A stretch of DNA of 64,000 bases from Micrococcales bacterium 31B. GTDB taxonomy: Bacteria; Actinomycetota; Actinomycetes; Actinomycetales; Dermabacteraceae. Shown in pieces: positions 10,537 to 18,978 of this stretch; the stretch's first letter is position 1; each line of letters starts with the position of its first letter. Made by a program: the position numbers and the translations under genes. The DNA lies in contig JAFFTF010000002.1 of NCBI GenBank assembly GCA_022803075.1, positions 226,090 through 290,089 of the forward strand. Direction: 5' to 3'. Under the pieces are notes generated by a model. It was not told where the DNA came from. It saw only the letters and a program-made list of their open reading frames with translations, and made no database searches.

Positions 10537-11352
10537 ATGACCGACACCTCACCCAGCTTAGCGTCGTACGCCGACTCGCCGCGGCCCCGACTGCTCGCCC
10601 ACCGGGGGTTTGCCCTCGACGGCGCCGAGAACACCCTGCGCGCGTTCGCCGACGCGCTCGCCGCGGGGGCCACCATCATCGAAACCGACGTGCAAACCTC
10701 CAGCGACGGCGTGCCGTTCATCTTTCACGACGACACCCTGGACCGGCTCACGGAGGGCCGGGGCGCCCTCTCGGCCACCGCGGCGTCCGGCCTGCACGGG
10801 CTCACGGTGGCGGGCGAACCGCTGACCACTCTCGCCGAAGCCCTCGCGGCCCTGCCCTCGGCGTGCTTCAACGTGGACGTGAAGACGGCCGCGTCGATCG
10901 AGAGCACGGCGGCGGCCATTGCGGACGCGCGGGCGGCCCGTCGGGTGCTCCTCGGTTCGTTTGAGGCGGGGGTGGCCCGGCGCTCGGCGGAGCGCGTACA
11001 CGCCCTGACGGGCGAAACCCCGTTGTTCAGCGCCTCACTCGCCGAGCTGACTCCCCTGCTGGCGTTGCAGGCGGCCTTCGCGGGCGGCGCGACCCTCGCT
11101 GAGTTGGAGCCCCAGATCGCCGAGTTCGGGGCGGGCCTCGCGGGCTGTTTCGCGGTGCAGGTGCCCGCCGAGTGGCAAGGGCAGCGCGTGGTAACCGAGA
11201 TGTTCGTGAGCCTCATGCATCGATTCGGGTTGGAGGTGCATGTGTGGACCATCGACGAGAGCGAGGAGATGCGCGCCCTGCTCGCGCTCGGGGTCGACGG
11301 CATCGTCACCAATCGCGTAGACCGGCTGGTGGAGGTCACCCGCGGCGCGTGA
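10537..11352 (+). CDS. Glycerophosphodiester phosphodiesterase family protein
   Basis: A cytoplasmic GDPD-family TIM barrel of 271 residues, expected to hydrolyse glycerophosphodiesters to glycerol 3-phosphate and an alcohol. Catalytic and metal-binding residues are visible: His22 in AHRG, Glu31 in AENT, Glu49 and Asp51 in ETDVQ, and His64 in FIFHDDTLDR. The C-terminal VWTIDESEEM and GVDGIVTNR segments are also family-typical. There is no ribosome site; a TATGCT box 6 nt upstream suggests a leaderless start. It is common beside rbpA in Micrococcales. Confidence 0.9.
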   Translation: MTDTSPSLASYADSPRPRLLAHRGFALDGAENTLRAFADALAAGATIIETDVQTSSDGVPFIFHDDTLDRLTEGRGALSATAASGLHGLTVAGEPLTTLAEALAALPSACFNVDVKTAASIESTAAAIADARAARRVLLGSFEAGVARRSAERVHALTGETPLFSASLAELTPLLALQAAFAGGATLAELEPQIAEFGAGLAGCFAVQVPAEWQGQRVVTEMFVSLMHRFGLEVHVWTIDESEEMRALLALGVDGIVTNRVDRLVEVTRGA

Positions 11353-11498
11353 GGGGCACGGTCGCTTCTGTCTCGGCGAGCGGGTAGACTGGGAAGGCTG
11401 TCACCGCGCCCACGCCATCGCCCGAGTCGAACCGCTGGGAATGATTGCGCCGCGCGCGACGTTGACACGACAGTCGTACATCAAGGAGAGGGGTTGTC

Positions 11499-11849
11499 AT
11501 GAGCAATCGCAGTCTGCGCGGTACGCGCCTCGGCGCGCTCAGCATGGAATCGGACGAGGGCGTTCTCAGCGCGCCGCGTCAGGAGGCCGAGTACGTGTGC
11601 GCGAACAACCACACGATCGTGCTTCCCTTCTCGGTGGAGGCCGAGGTGCCGCCCGTCTGGGAGTGCCGCTGCGGCCTCGAGGCCCTGCTGAAGGACGGCG
11701 CGGAGCCGGAGCCCAAGGTGGTCAAGCCCACCCGCACGCACTGGGACATGCTGCTCGAACGCCGCGCGGTGCCCGAGCTCGAGAAGCTGCTGGAACAGCG
11801 CCTCGAACTGTTGCGCAGCGGTAAGATCCGCTCGAACTCGGCGTTCTAG
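11499..11849 (+). CDS. rbpA: RNA polymerase-binding protein RbpA
   Basis: RbpA binds the principal sigma factor and core RNA polymerase and stabilises the promoter complex in actinobacteria. At 116 residues it is full length. Family hallmarks are the N-terminal RGTRLG and APRQ segments, potential zinc ligands Cys34, His38, Cys56 and Cys58, and the KPTRTHWDMLLERR basic linker with the sigma-interaction helix (residues 75-105). The ATG follows AAGGAGAGG. A TAGACT box at 11385-11390 could be the -10, giving a leader of about 100 nt. Confidence 0.95.
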   Translation: MSNRSLRGTRLGALSMESDEGVLSAPRQEAEYVCANNHTIVLPFSVEAEVPPVWECRCGLEALLKDGAEPEPKVVKPTRTHWDMLLERRAVPELEKLLEQRLELLRSGKIRSNSAF

Positions 11850-11857
11850 GTTTTTCG

Positions 11858-11905
11858 CGAAAGGCCCGGCCCCTCCCACGTGGATTCTGGGGGCCGGGCC
11901 TTTCG
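11858..11905. terminator. Bidirectional terminator between rbpA and the ABC module
   Basis: A long stem with arms CGAAAGGCCCGGCCCC (11858-11873) and GGGGGCCGGGCCTTTCG (11889-11905). It serves rbpA and possibly the converging minus-strand membrane gene. Confidence 0.75.
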
Positions 11906-11929
11906 CTGCGTGTGACTGCGCCGTCGGCG

Positions 11930-12544
11930 TCACGTTCTCTGCGGGGGCAGCAGCAGTGCCAGCACGATAGCGACCCCGCCCACGATGGCATTCAGGCCCG
12001 CCGCCTCGCGGTTAAATAGGGGATTCATCTCGAAGTCGAGCACCTGCGGGAAGCTCAGCAGCATTCCCGCCAGAATCACCAGGGTGCTGGCCGCGCGGGG
12101 CTGGAACGCTGCACAGAGCAGCAGGTTGACGCCCGTCGCGAGCGCGGCGAGGGCCACGAGAGGCAGCACGGCCGTGCCGACCGGGTGGCCCTGCACATCT
12201 TGAGGTAGGGCCCCCACGCAGCCCGCGAGCAGTAACGGCACCATCACCTGCACGAGGCGCGTAGGCAGCCGCACGAGCCACCAGGGTCTAACGCTCGTGG
12301 CGGCGAGCGGAGCGGTATAGGTGGTGGAGAGTTGGCAGGCCATGGCCGACATGCCCAAGACCCCCATCACGGTGGGGGCCGTATTGGCCGCGGTCGCCTC
12401 CGCGACGGTATTTAGGTTGAGAAAGACCAGGAAAGACAGCCTCCCCCAGAGCGCGACAGCGCAGAACGCGACGATAGCCAGCGCGAGCGTGAGGCTCAGG
12501 CCGTGCGCCCGCAGCACCAACCAACCCGTTCGCAGCGGGTTCAT
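11930..12544 (-). CDS. Membrane protein of the peptide-ABC module (unknown function)
   Basis: A 204-residue integral membrane protein with about six hydrophobic segments and no recognisable family motif. It is the last gene of a compact minus-strand unit. Its start overlaps the stop of the preceding membrane protein (ATGA), and that one overlaps the ABC ATPase, so the three should be co-translated. A role as the second, smaller permease-like subunit of the ABC transporter is an inference from context only. Confidence 0.65.
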   Translation of the reverse strand: MNPLRTGWLVLRAHGLSLTLALAIVAFCAVALWGRLSFLVFLNLNTVAEATAANTAPTVMGVLGMSAMACQLSTTYTAPLAATSVRPWWLVRLPTRLVQVMVPLLLAGCVGALPQDVQGHPVGTAVLPLVALAALATGVNLLLCAAFQPRAASTLVILAGMLLSFPQVLDFEMNPLFNREAAGLNAIVGGVAIVLALLLPPQRT

Positions 12545-13866
12545 CCGGCGAAGTCAGTGAGCGTCAGGGTGCAGCTCATGATGTCGTTTCGATGCTGTTG
12601 CACCCAGACTTTTCGGTCTGCGGCAGCGAGTGAATCCAACCAGGCGGTCGCTGCACCGGTGGCGGAGAAATCTGCGCTGACGCCGTCCTCGTAGACCGGC
12701 CCGGGGCCGGTCACCGCGGCCGTGCTGACTCCAAGCCGGTGGTAAAACCACCGGCCGAAAATGTCGTTCCCCGAAGCAGGCGGAACCCGGGTGGGATCCC
12801 CCGTGTCGGGGCTCGGGCACTGGGGAACGGCGTTGGCGGCGAGCGCGGTTCGAAAGGCGACCGGGTCGAGCTGGCTCGCGTTGTCCCACCCGTGACTCGT
12901 GAGCCCGAAGGCCACTCGCGTCACGCCGTGGGGCTGTTCGAGCAGGCTGACGTCGACGTCTTGCTGAACCCACTGGGTTTCGTCGAGCAGGCCCTCGGAG
13001 GCGCCTTGGACGAGAGAAATATTTGTCACGACCTCTGGCAGGGCATACGCGTTTTCGGCCGCGACGCATACGTTGGACCCTCCCGCGAGCGGGCCGCAGA
13101 CGGGGCGCGAAAGCGACGCCGAGGGCACGAGGAACTGCTGGGGGGTCACGAGCATAGGAATAGCGGTGACCGCGGCGACTGCCACCAGCGCGATCGCCGT
13201 GCGGCGGCGGCTCAGGGCCAGACACGCGAGCAGCGCCGCGACCGCGACGGCGAGCGAGGCCTGCGCTGCTTCGAACCACAGCGGCCGTGCGTACCTCGCT
13301 TCGAGACCCAGGCTGTAGGGCGTGATGTACGTCAGCGGTGAGGGGTACGTCGCGTAGGCCACAGCCGCATAGAGGGAGTAAGGCCCCAGCAGGGCCACGA
13401 AGGGCGAGACGACGCGCGGCAGGCGCACGCCGGAGGCGAGGCCGAAACTCACGCACAGCGCGACGAACGCGAACATCAACGCGAAATACGTTGGCCGCAG
13501 CGCCCCCGCCGTGGCCACGGCACTGGTAGAGACGATCGACGCGGTGAAGCCACCCATGAGGGCCGCGAGCATCCAGGCGCAGCACACCGCCCAAATCGCC
13601 ACGAAGGTGGTGATGCTGTTGCGCACCGCCGTGGCCCGCAGCGTGCGCAGGCCGGCCGAGCGAAGCCGCGCTCCCGTTAGCGCCGCGCAGAGCGAGGCCA
13701 GGCCGCCTACAAGGGGCCAAGTCGTGGTGTATGAAGCCTGCGTTTGAGCCCAGCTGCCCAGCCACATGTACGATTCTTGCTGCATGAACAGCGAGGCCAG
13801 GGCCACAATCACTACAGCGAAGCCCCCGGGCACGACCCAGCCCGTGACGCGCAGCGCCGCCCTCAT
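12541..13866 (-). CDS. Polytopic membrane protein with extracytoplasmic C-terminal domain (ABC permease-like)
   Basis: A 441-residue protein. Residues 1-250 hold about seven hydrophobic helices in the pattern of ABC-2-like permeases. Residues 255-441 form a hydrophilic domain with paired cysteines (for example near CGPLAGGSNVC and one close to the C-terminus), which suggests it faces the cell exterior. The gene overlaps the ATPase gene upstream and the small membrane protein downstream by four bases each. I do not recognise the C-terminal domain. Function as the permease that exports the peptide encoded at the head of the operon, or gives immunity to it, is inferred. Confidence 0.6.
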   Translation of the reverse strand: MRAALRVTGWVVPGGFAVVIVALASLFMQQESYMWLGSWAQTQASYTTTWPLVGGLASLCAALTGARLRSAGLRTLRATAVRNSITTFVAIWAVCCAWMLAALMGGFTASIVSTSAVATAGALRPTYFALMFAFVALCVSFGLASGVRLPRVVSPFVALLGPYSLYAAVAYATYPSPLTYITPYSLGLEARYARPLWFEAAQASLAVAVAALLACLALSRRRTAIALVAVAAVTAIPMLVTPQQFLVPSASLSRPVCGPLAGGSNVCVAAENAYALPEVVTNISLVQGASEGLLDETQWVQQDVDVSLLEQPHGVTRVAFGLTSHGWDNASQLDPVAFRTALAANAVPQCPSPDTGDPTRVPPASGNDIFGRWFYHRLGVSTAAVTGPGPVYEDGVSADFSATGAATAWLDSLAAADRKVWVQQHRNDIMSCTLTLTDFAG

Positions 13867-14585
13867 GGCTGATCACCCAGTGCAGCGAGGAACGCCCGGC
13901 GCAGCGTCTCCGAGTCCAGCGGTTCGGCGGGCCGGTGGAAGCGATCGGTGATGAGTTGCCCTCGATCGAGAATTTCGATGCGCCCGTCGAGCGCCGCGAC
14001 GTCTTCGAGAATGTGAGTGCTGATTAGAATGACGCGAATGCCATCGTCGAGCCTTCGGATCGTCGCGTGAAAGCCGTCGCGCTGCTCGGGGTCGAGCCCC
14101 GCCGTCGGCTCGTCGAGAATCAAGACCCGGGGCTCGTGAACGAGCGCGACGGCCAGCGCCACGCGCCTTTGCATGCCGCCCGACAGGGTGCCCCACCGCG
14201 ATGCGGCGCGGTCCTCGATGCGTGCGGCGCTCAGCGCGGACCGGGAGGAGGCCTTCAAAGCGCGGCTCTTGACCCCTTTGAGCCACGCGGCGTACTCCAC
14301 CAGGTGGTCAACACGTAGGGAGGGCGGACACTGCAGCAGCTGCGGCATCCACCCCACCTCGCGCATGAACCGTGACTTGGAGTCCCGGTCGAGGCGTTCA
14401 CTGGTAGAGAGCTCGACGCGGCCTGTAAAGGCGATGTCGTCCCCGCCGAGTGCTCGACACAGGGTGGTCTTTCCGGCTCCGTTGCGACCCAGAAGGAACG
14501 TCGTGCCCGCGCGGCACGCGAAGCTGACTTTCGAAACGATGGGCCGCCCATTGATCGAGACGGAAAGGTTGCTCACTTCAAGCAC
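13863..14585 (-). CDS. ABC transporter ATP-binding protein
   Basis: A single-domain ABC ATPase of 240 residues. Walker A is GRNGAGKTT (33-41), the signature is LSGGMQ (134-139), Walker B is [12 protein letters not shown] and the H-loop is STH. These belong to the CcmA/NatA-like exporter class. The frame is open far upstream, but the GTG at 14585 follows TAGGA with suitable spacing and begins VLEVSNLSV, the normal start of the fold. It overlaps the membrane gene downstream (ATGA) and follows the small secreted protein gene by 98 bp. Confidence 0.88.
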   Translation of the reverse strand: MLEVSNLSVSINGRPIVSKVSFACRAGTTFLLGRNGAGKTTLCRALGGDDIAFTGRVELSTSERLDRDSKSRFMREVGWMPQLLQCPPSLRVDHLVEYAAWLKGVKSRALKASSRSALSAARIEDRAASRWGTLSGGMQRRVALAVALVHEPRVLILDEPTAGLDPEQRDGFHATIRRLDDGIRVILISTHILEDVAALDGRIEILDRGQLITDRFHRPAEPLDSETLRRAFLAALGDQP

Positions 14586-14683
14586 AGAAATTCCTATCGG
14601 CGCTGAGTTGACCAATTGCCGCACGGATCCCAGAGGTAGTCCACATCTTTGCAAACCTTGAACTGCGCGGCGTCGACGTAACC

Positions 14684-15033
14684 CTACGTCGCTCCTGCAC
14701 TGCATGCTCCACCGGCAGAAGCTGGGACACTGGAACTGATGATCGCCGAATACCGACCACATTCTTTGTTGAGTGCGGTTCCATAGTTGAACCTGAAATC
14801 TACGCGACCTGCGTAGTAAACGCCCGTACCCGTTTGAGTTCGCTGCAAGGTTCCGGACGATGCCCAGTAATTGCCTTGCCAGGAGTACACGGATTGATTG
14901 CCAAAACCGTCGTTTGACGAAACTGCGACTGCCCACGCTGCTGTTGGTGTCAACAAAGCACAAGCAGCGACGACGGCCAGAAGCCACGGACGGCGCGAAG
15001 TTACCTTCGCGGGGGGGGTAGGTGAACTTTCAT
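14684..15033 (-). CDS. Small secreted protein; start displaced by an 8-nt C tract
   Basis: The in-frame part encodes a hydrophobic signal region (SRRPWLLAVVAACALLTPTA then AWA) and a mature part of about 80 residues rich in Tyr, Ser, Gly and Asn with two cysteines. No ATG or GTG is available in this frame. An ATG at 15033 with a good AAGGA site lies upstream, but in another frame; the two frames meet at eight consecutive C residues on the minus strand (15011-15018). With nine or six C the product would be a single protein of about 116 residues with a complete signal peptide. Either a sequencing slip, a mutation, or phase variation could explain this. Position at the head of an ABC-transporter operon suggests an exported peptide, possibly bacteriocin-like. 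No family was recognised. Confidence 0.6.
15011..15018. repeat. Homopolymer of eight G/C
   Basis: Eight G on the plus strand, within the fifth to eighth codons of the small secreted protein gene. It decides whether the ATG and the signal peptide are in the same frame. Confidence 0.95.
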
Positions 15034-15073
15034 GTTTCGTCCTTACTCACTGCGCGCCAGCTACTCAGGCGCG

Positions 15074-15102
15074 AACTAAGTACCAATCTACTGGTTTCAC
15101 AA
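15074..15102 (-). promoter_or_regulatory. Candidate promoter of the peptide-ABC module
   Basis: On the minus strand TTGTGA (complement of 15097-15102) and TTAGTT (complement of 15074-15079) are 17 nt apart, 40 nt upstream of the ATG at 15033. The region is richer in A and T than its surroundings. Confidence 0.5.
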
Positions 15103-15156
15103 GTGCACTACGAGGTGATTGGGAAACTCGACCCCGGCAACCGCGGCGCAGCGCGC

Positions 15157-15759
15157 CTACTCCGGGTCGCGCAGCTCGCCCTCGATGAGCTTCGGCCCGT
15201 CGCTCGGGCCACCCGGGGACCGGGGGCCGGGGCTGGGGCGGGTGCCCGGGGCGTCCGGCACGATCTCGCCGTCAATGATGTCGTCGCTCGGCGCGCCCGC
15301 ACCCGAGCGCGTGCCCGTCGTGTAGCCGGCCGGGCCGAAGCCCGGCCCGAACGCTCCAAAGTTTGACGCGCCGCCCAAGGGCACCGCCGCCGTGAACCAG
15401 CCGAGCAGCAGTCGGCGCACGCCCCGCTGCACGGGCGGCAACAGCAAGATCAGGCCGATGACGGTGTTGAGCACTCCCGGAACGAACAGCAGCAGGCCCG
15501 CGATGAACCGGAATACGGGCGCGGACCGCGACGTGCCGGCCTCGTACTCGCCGCGCAGGGCTAGGTTCATGCGCGAGGTCGCGGTGCGGCCCGCGCCGCG
15601 CATCACAAGCCCGCCGAGCACGATGCCGCCCACGATCACTCCCCACACGGCGAGCACACCACCGTGCGTGCCTATCCACCAGAGCAGCGCGATCTCGATC
15701 AGCAGCCACACGAAGGCGAGCACCGAAACTATGCGCACCGGCACCCGCACGAGGTTCAT
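15157..15759 (-). CDS. fxsA: FxsA family membrane protein
   Basis: A 200-residue membrane protein of the FxsA family, named for an E. coli protein that relieves phage T7 exclusion by F plasmid; its normal role is unknown. It has the family features: an N-terminal helix pair (FVWLLIEIALLWWIG), a cytoplasmic loop, and a second pair with LLFVPGVLNTVIGLILLLPPVQ. The tail is Gly/Pro-rich and ends in a DGEIV...EGELRDPE pattern. The ATG at 15759 overlaps the stop of the mannosyltransferase gene (ATGA). Confidence 0.85.
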   Translation of the reverse strand: MNLVRVPVRIVSVLAFVWLLIEIALLWWIGTHGGVLAVWGVIVGGIVLGGLVMRGAGRTATSRMNLALRGEYEAGTSRSAPVFRFIAGLLLFVPGVLNTVIGLILLLPPVQRGVRRLLLGWFTAAVPLGGASNFGAFGPGFGPAGYTTGTRSGAGAPSDDIIDGEIVPDAPGTRPSPGPRSPGGPSDGPKLIEGELRDPE

Positions 15760-16565
15760 GACCTCCCCCTCCGGGTGCCCGTCAGCGCGCGTCGCACCGC
15801 GAAGGGGGGCCGGCGGAGGCCCCACACAGTGACGCGCCAGAGGGCCTCCTGCACGATATTGCCGCTCATCTTCGAGACGCCCTCGACCCGTTCGTCGAAG
15901 TCGATGGGCGCCTCCACGACCCGCACGCCGAGCCGCGATGCGCGATAGGCCAGGTCAACCTGAAAGCAATAGCCCTGCGACGCGACCGTCTCGAGCTGCA
16001 GCCTTTCGAGCACGTGGCGGCGAAACGCCCGGTAACCGCCCGTCGCGTCTTTTACCCGCATGCCCAGCATGATTCGCGTGTACAGGTTGCCGCCCCGCGA
16101 CAGCAACTCGCGATGCAGGGGCCAGTTGTGCACGGCACCGCCTGGCACCCAGCGCGAACCGAGCACGAGGTCGTTGCCGTCCTCGATCTTTTGCAGAATG
16201 CGATGCAACTGCTCGGGGCGATGCGAGCCGTCGGCGTCCATCTCGATCACCACGTCGTAGCCGCGCGCGAGGGCCTCGCGAAAACCCGCGATGTACGCGG
16301 CGCCGAGGCCCTCCTTCGCCGTGCGGTGCATGACGCTCACCTGCGGGTCGCGCGCCGCGATCTGATCGGCGAGGTCGCCCGTGCCGTCCGGAGAATTGTC
16401 GTCGAGAATCAGAATGTCGACCTCGGGTACGGCCGCGCGCACCCGCCCGACGATCATCTCGAGGTTCGCGATCTCGTTATAGGTCGGGATCGTCACGACG
16501 TACTTCATCGTGAGCTTCAGGCCCGGGGTTTTGCGCGCCCCGGGGCCGGCTGGAGTCTGGTTCAT
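15756..16565 (-). CDS. ppm1: Polyprenol monophosphomannose synthase
   Basis: A GT2-family glycosyltransferase of the dolichol-phosphate-mannose synthase type, which transfers mannose from GDP-mannose to polyprenyl phosphate on the cytoplasmic membrane face. It supplies mannose for lipoglycans and protein O-mannosylation. Key motifs are IPTYNE, the DDNSPDGT nucleotide site and the EMDADGSH metal-binding site. It has no transmembrane tail. In mycobacteria the equivalent domain is fused to an Lnt domain; here the genes are separate and overlap as ATGA, a split version of the same pair. Confidence 0.9.
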   Translation of the reverse strand: MNQTPAGPGARKTPGLKLTMKYVVTIPTYNEIANLEMIVGRVRAAVPEVDILILDDNSPDGTGDLADQIAARDPQVSVMHRTAKEGLGAAYIAGFREALARGYDVVIEMDADGSHRPEQLHRILQKIEDGNDLVLGSRWVPGGAVHNWPLHRELLSRGGNLYTRIMLGMRVKDATGGYRAFRRHVLERLQLETVASQGYCFQVDLAYRASRLGVRVVEAPIDFDERVEGVSKMSGNIVQEALWRVTVWGLRRPPFAVRRALTGTRRGRS

Positions 16566-18214
16566 TGCCCTGCTTGTCGCTGGTTTTGACGTCGAATGCT
16601 CAACCTTATCGCGGCGCCGATGAAGCCGGCCAGACCGATAGCGGTGAGCGAAATCGGGGAACCCTCGCCGATCTGCGTCGCGAGGGTTTGGCTCGTGCGC
16701 AGGGGCACGATGCCGGTCAGCGACTCCGCGGTCCAGTGGCCGCTGCGATCGAGCAGCGTGCCGTCGGGCAGCACGATTCCCGAAACTCCCACGGTCGAGG
16801 CCTGCACCACCGTGCGGCCCAGCGTCACGGCCTGAATCTGCGACATCGCGAGCTGCTGCACGCTCTCGTCGGTGTAGCCGAAGGTGGCATTGTTGGTGGG
16901 CACCGCCACGATGGTGGCGCCGTCCCGCACCGTATTGCGCATGACGTCATCGAAGGCCACCTCAAAGCAGATGCCCACCCCCACGGTGAACGCCTGCCCG
17001 CTGCGATTCTGGCTGGCCGCGACGGGCAGCGCACCCACGGTGTCTCCGGGCAGCATCTGGTACGTCACCAGGTCAACGGCCGACGAAAAGAGCCTGAAGA
17101 ACTCCGGGTAGGGAATGTATTCGGCGAAGGGGGCAGGCCGCATCTTGGCGTAACTCGCGGTCTCCTCGGCGCCACCGGTGGCGTTGGGAACCCACAATTG
17201 CGCGAGGTTATAGCGAAACTTCTCAGGCGTGTACTGCTGCGTACCGATCAAGACGGGCGCCCCGGCGTCCGCCACCACCTGCTGCACCTGCCGCATGACC
17301 TCAGGGTCGGCATCGGGGTTCACATCGGTCGAACTCTCGGGCCAGATCACCAGGTCGGGCGCGAAGCCCGTCGCGAGCAGTTCTTCGGTGACGCGCACGT
17401 GGTTGGCGAGCACCTCGGCGGGGGTCGCGCCCTCTTCGAGGGACGTCATCATGCGCTGGCTGCCCTGAATCGCGGCGACCTTAATCGACCCCTGCTCGGG
17501 CGCGGTGGGCAGCGGAATCACGAAACCCACGATGAGCAGCAGCGCCCCGGCCGCGAGGGGCCACACGGGGAACGCGGGCACCCACTGCTCACCGCGCCGC
17601 CGCACCACTCCGCGCACGAGGTACACGAGCGCAACGCCGAGCAGACACACCGCGAACCCCAGCAGGGGCGGCCCGCCAATGCTCGCGAGCGCCTTGAGCG
17701 GCGAATCCGACTGCGAGAACGCGACGCGACCCCAGGGGAACCCGCCAAAGGGGGCCACGCTGCGTCCATACTCGGCACCTATAAAAAGACCGGCAAAGAT
17801 GAGGGCGCGCAGCCAGGGCGCACGGAACGCCTTGTGTACGACCGCCATGCCGAGGCCCACGAAGCCCGCGAACAGCGCTTCGAGGGTGGCCAGCGCTATC
17901 CAGGGCACGTTGCCCACGAAGATGTTGGTCCAGCTAATCACGGGCAGCATGTGGCCGAGGCCGAAGGCCAGCCCCACGAGGTAGCCGAAGCGGGCCCGGC
18001 GCACCCGCGTGCCCACGTAGAAGCCGCCGAGCGCGAGGGGCGCGACCCACCAGAAGTTATAGCCGGGAAAAGCAAAGTGCAGGGCGTAGCCGCTGCCCGC
18101 GCACACCAGCAGCGCGAGCCACCACGGCAGCGGACGCCACGACCACGGGCTGGTTGCGTACGTGCGGGGGCGCCTCCGGCGCCGCTTCGACGTCGTCTCG
18201 CTCACCTGAATCAC
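16562..18214 (-). CDS. lnt: Apolipoprotein N-acyltransferase
   Basis: Lnt adds the third acyl chain to the N-terminal cysteine of lipoproteins. It has 550 residues: a membrane part of about seven to eight helices, then a nitrilase-type catalytic domain outside the membrane. The catalytic triad is visible as Glu in IWPESSTD, Lys in YAKMRPAPFAEYIP and Cys in GVGICFEVAF. A final helix precedes the C-terminus. The GTG at 18214 overlaps the upstream stop (GTGA) and has GGGAG before it, so I prefer it to a longer frame. It probably acts on the lipoproteins encoded at 34.8-41.6 kb. Confidence 0.92.
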   Translation of the reverse strand: MIQVSETTSKRRRRRPRTYATSPWSWRPLPWWLALLVCAGSGYALHFAFPGYNFWWVAPLALGGFYVGTRVRRARFGYLVGLAFGLGHMLPVISWTNIFVGNVPWIALATLEALFAGFVGLGMAVVHKAFRAPWLRALIFAGLFIGAEYGRSVAPFGGFPWGRVAFSQSDSPLKALASIGGPPLLGFAVCLLGVALVYLVRGVVRRRGEQWVPAFPVWPLAAGALLLIVGFVIPLPTAPEQGSIKVAAIQGSQRMMTSLEEGATPAEVLANHVRVTEELLATGFAPDLVIWPESSTDVNPDADPEVMRQVQQVVADAGAPVLIGTQQYTPEKFRYNLAQLWVPNATGGAEETASYAKMRPAPFAEYIPYPEFFRLFSSAVDLVTYQMLPGDTVGALPVAASQNRSGQAFTVGVGICFEVAFDDVMRNTVRDGATIVAVPTNNATFGYTDESVQQLAMSQIQAVTLGRTVVQASTVGVSGIVLPDGTLLDRSGHWTAESLTGIVPLRTSQTLATQIGEGSPISLTAIGLAGFIGAAIRLSIRRQNQRQAGQ

Positions 18215-18978
18215 GCTCCCACCCCGGCCAGGCCGGCAAACTGGGCGGCCGCGTGCAGCGTCTCGCCGTCGCGCAGGGTGAACAGGCACTTGGGTAGCTC
18301 ACCGCCCGCCGTGAGCTCGGGCAACATGGGCGTGCCCGCGCGCACGTCGGTGGACCACGACTGCGCCACCGCGTCCGGCGTCTGCACCGCGAGGGCGCTC
18401 GTGCGGAACACGGCGAGGGTCGCGGGGGCGCCCGTCTCGAGCTCGCCCGTGAGGTCGCGGCCCGCGTAGCGGTGGCCCGCGCGCGTGGCGGCGTTGAACG
18501 CGGCGCGCGCGGTCAGCGGGTGGTCGGCCTGCAGCAGCGCGGCCCGCACCCAGGCCCAGGGGTGCTGGTCGGGGCCGTATTCGGCGCCGCAGCTACCAAA
18601 CGCGAACCAGTCGCCGCGGGCCTGCATCTCTGCGAGGGGCAGCTGTTCGGTGAGGGGGTTCAGGACGCGCGGCTCCCCCGTCTCGCCTGCACCCGACCCC
18701 GGCTGCGGGGCCGGGGTCACATAGGCGACGCCATACGCGGCGGCGGGGCCCGGCTCGTGGCCGGCGGCCCGCCACCCGCTGTCGACGAACGCGGGGGTGA
18801 CGAGTGATTCCCCGAGGTTGATCACGGTGGCCGTCGGGTCGTCGGCCACGCGCACGTCTGCGAGACCCTCGCTGCCGATCCAGGCGATGCGTCCGTCGGC
18901 GATGCCGAGCGCCGTGGCGTAGGGGTGCTCGCGGGAGTGGATCACGCCCGCTCGCAAAATCAGCGTGTTAGTGCTCAT
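18211..18978 (-). CDS. Reduced amidohydrolase-like protein
   Basis: A 255-residue protein resembling the composite domain of metal-dependent amidohydrolases (GIADGRIAWIG and LGESLVTPAFVDSG at the N-terminus; LTARAAFNAATRAGHRYAG and GAPATLAVFRTSAL at the C-terminus). The central barrel is largely missing. The usual HxH metal site after TPAFVDSG is absent, and no other histidine cluster replaces it, so catalysis by the normal mechanism is doubtful. Proteins like this occur between helY and lnt in many Micrococcales, so the short form is probably not a recent truncation. Its start overlaps the end of helY by 11 bp. Confidence 0.65.
   Translation of the reverse strand: MSTNTLILRAGVIHSREHPYATALGIADGRIAWIGSEGLADVRVADDPTATVINLGESLVTPAFVDSGWRAAGHEPGPAAAYGVAYVTPAPQPGSGAGETGEPRVLNPLTEQLPLAEMQARGDWFAFGSCGAEYGPDQHPWAWVRAALLQADHPLTARAAFNAATRAGHRYAGRDLTGELETGAPATLAVFRTSALAVQTPDAVAQSWSTDVRAGTPMLPELTAGGELPKCLFTLRDGETLHAAAQFAGLAGVGA

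Noticed and set aside
14684-15033. Assignment of the small secreted protein to the lactococcin 972 family
   Set aside because: The operon layout is similar, but the mature sequence lacks the family's His/Trp pattern, so only a loose analogy is justified.
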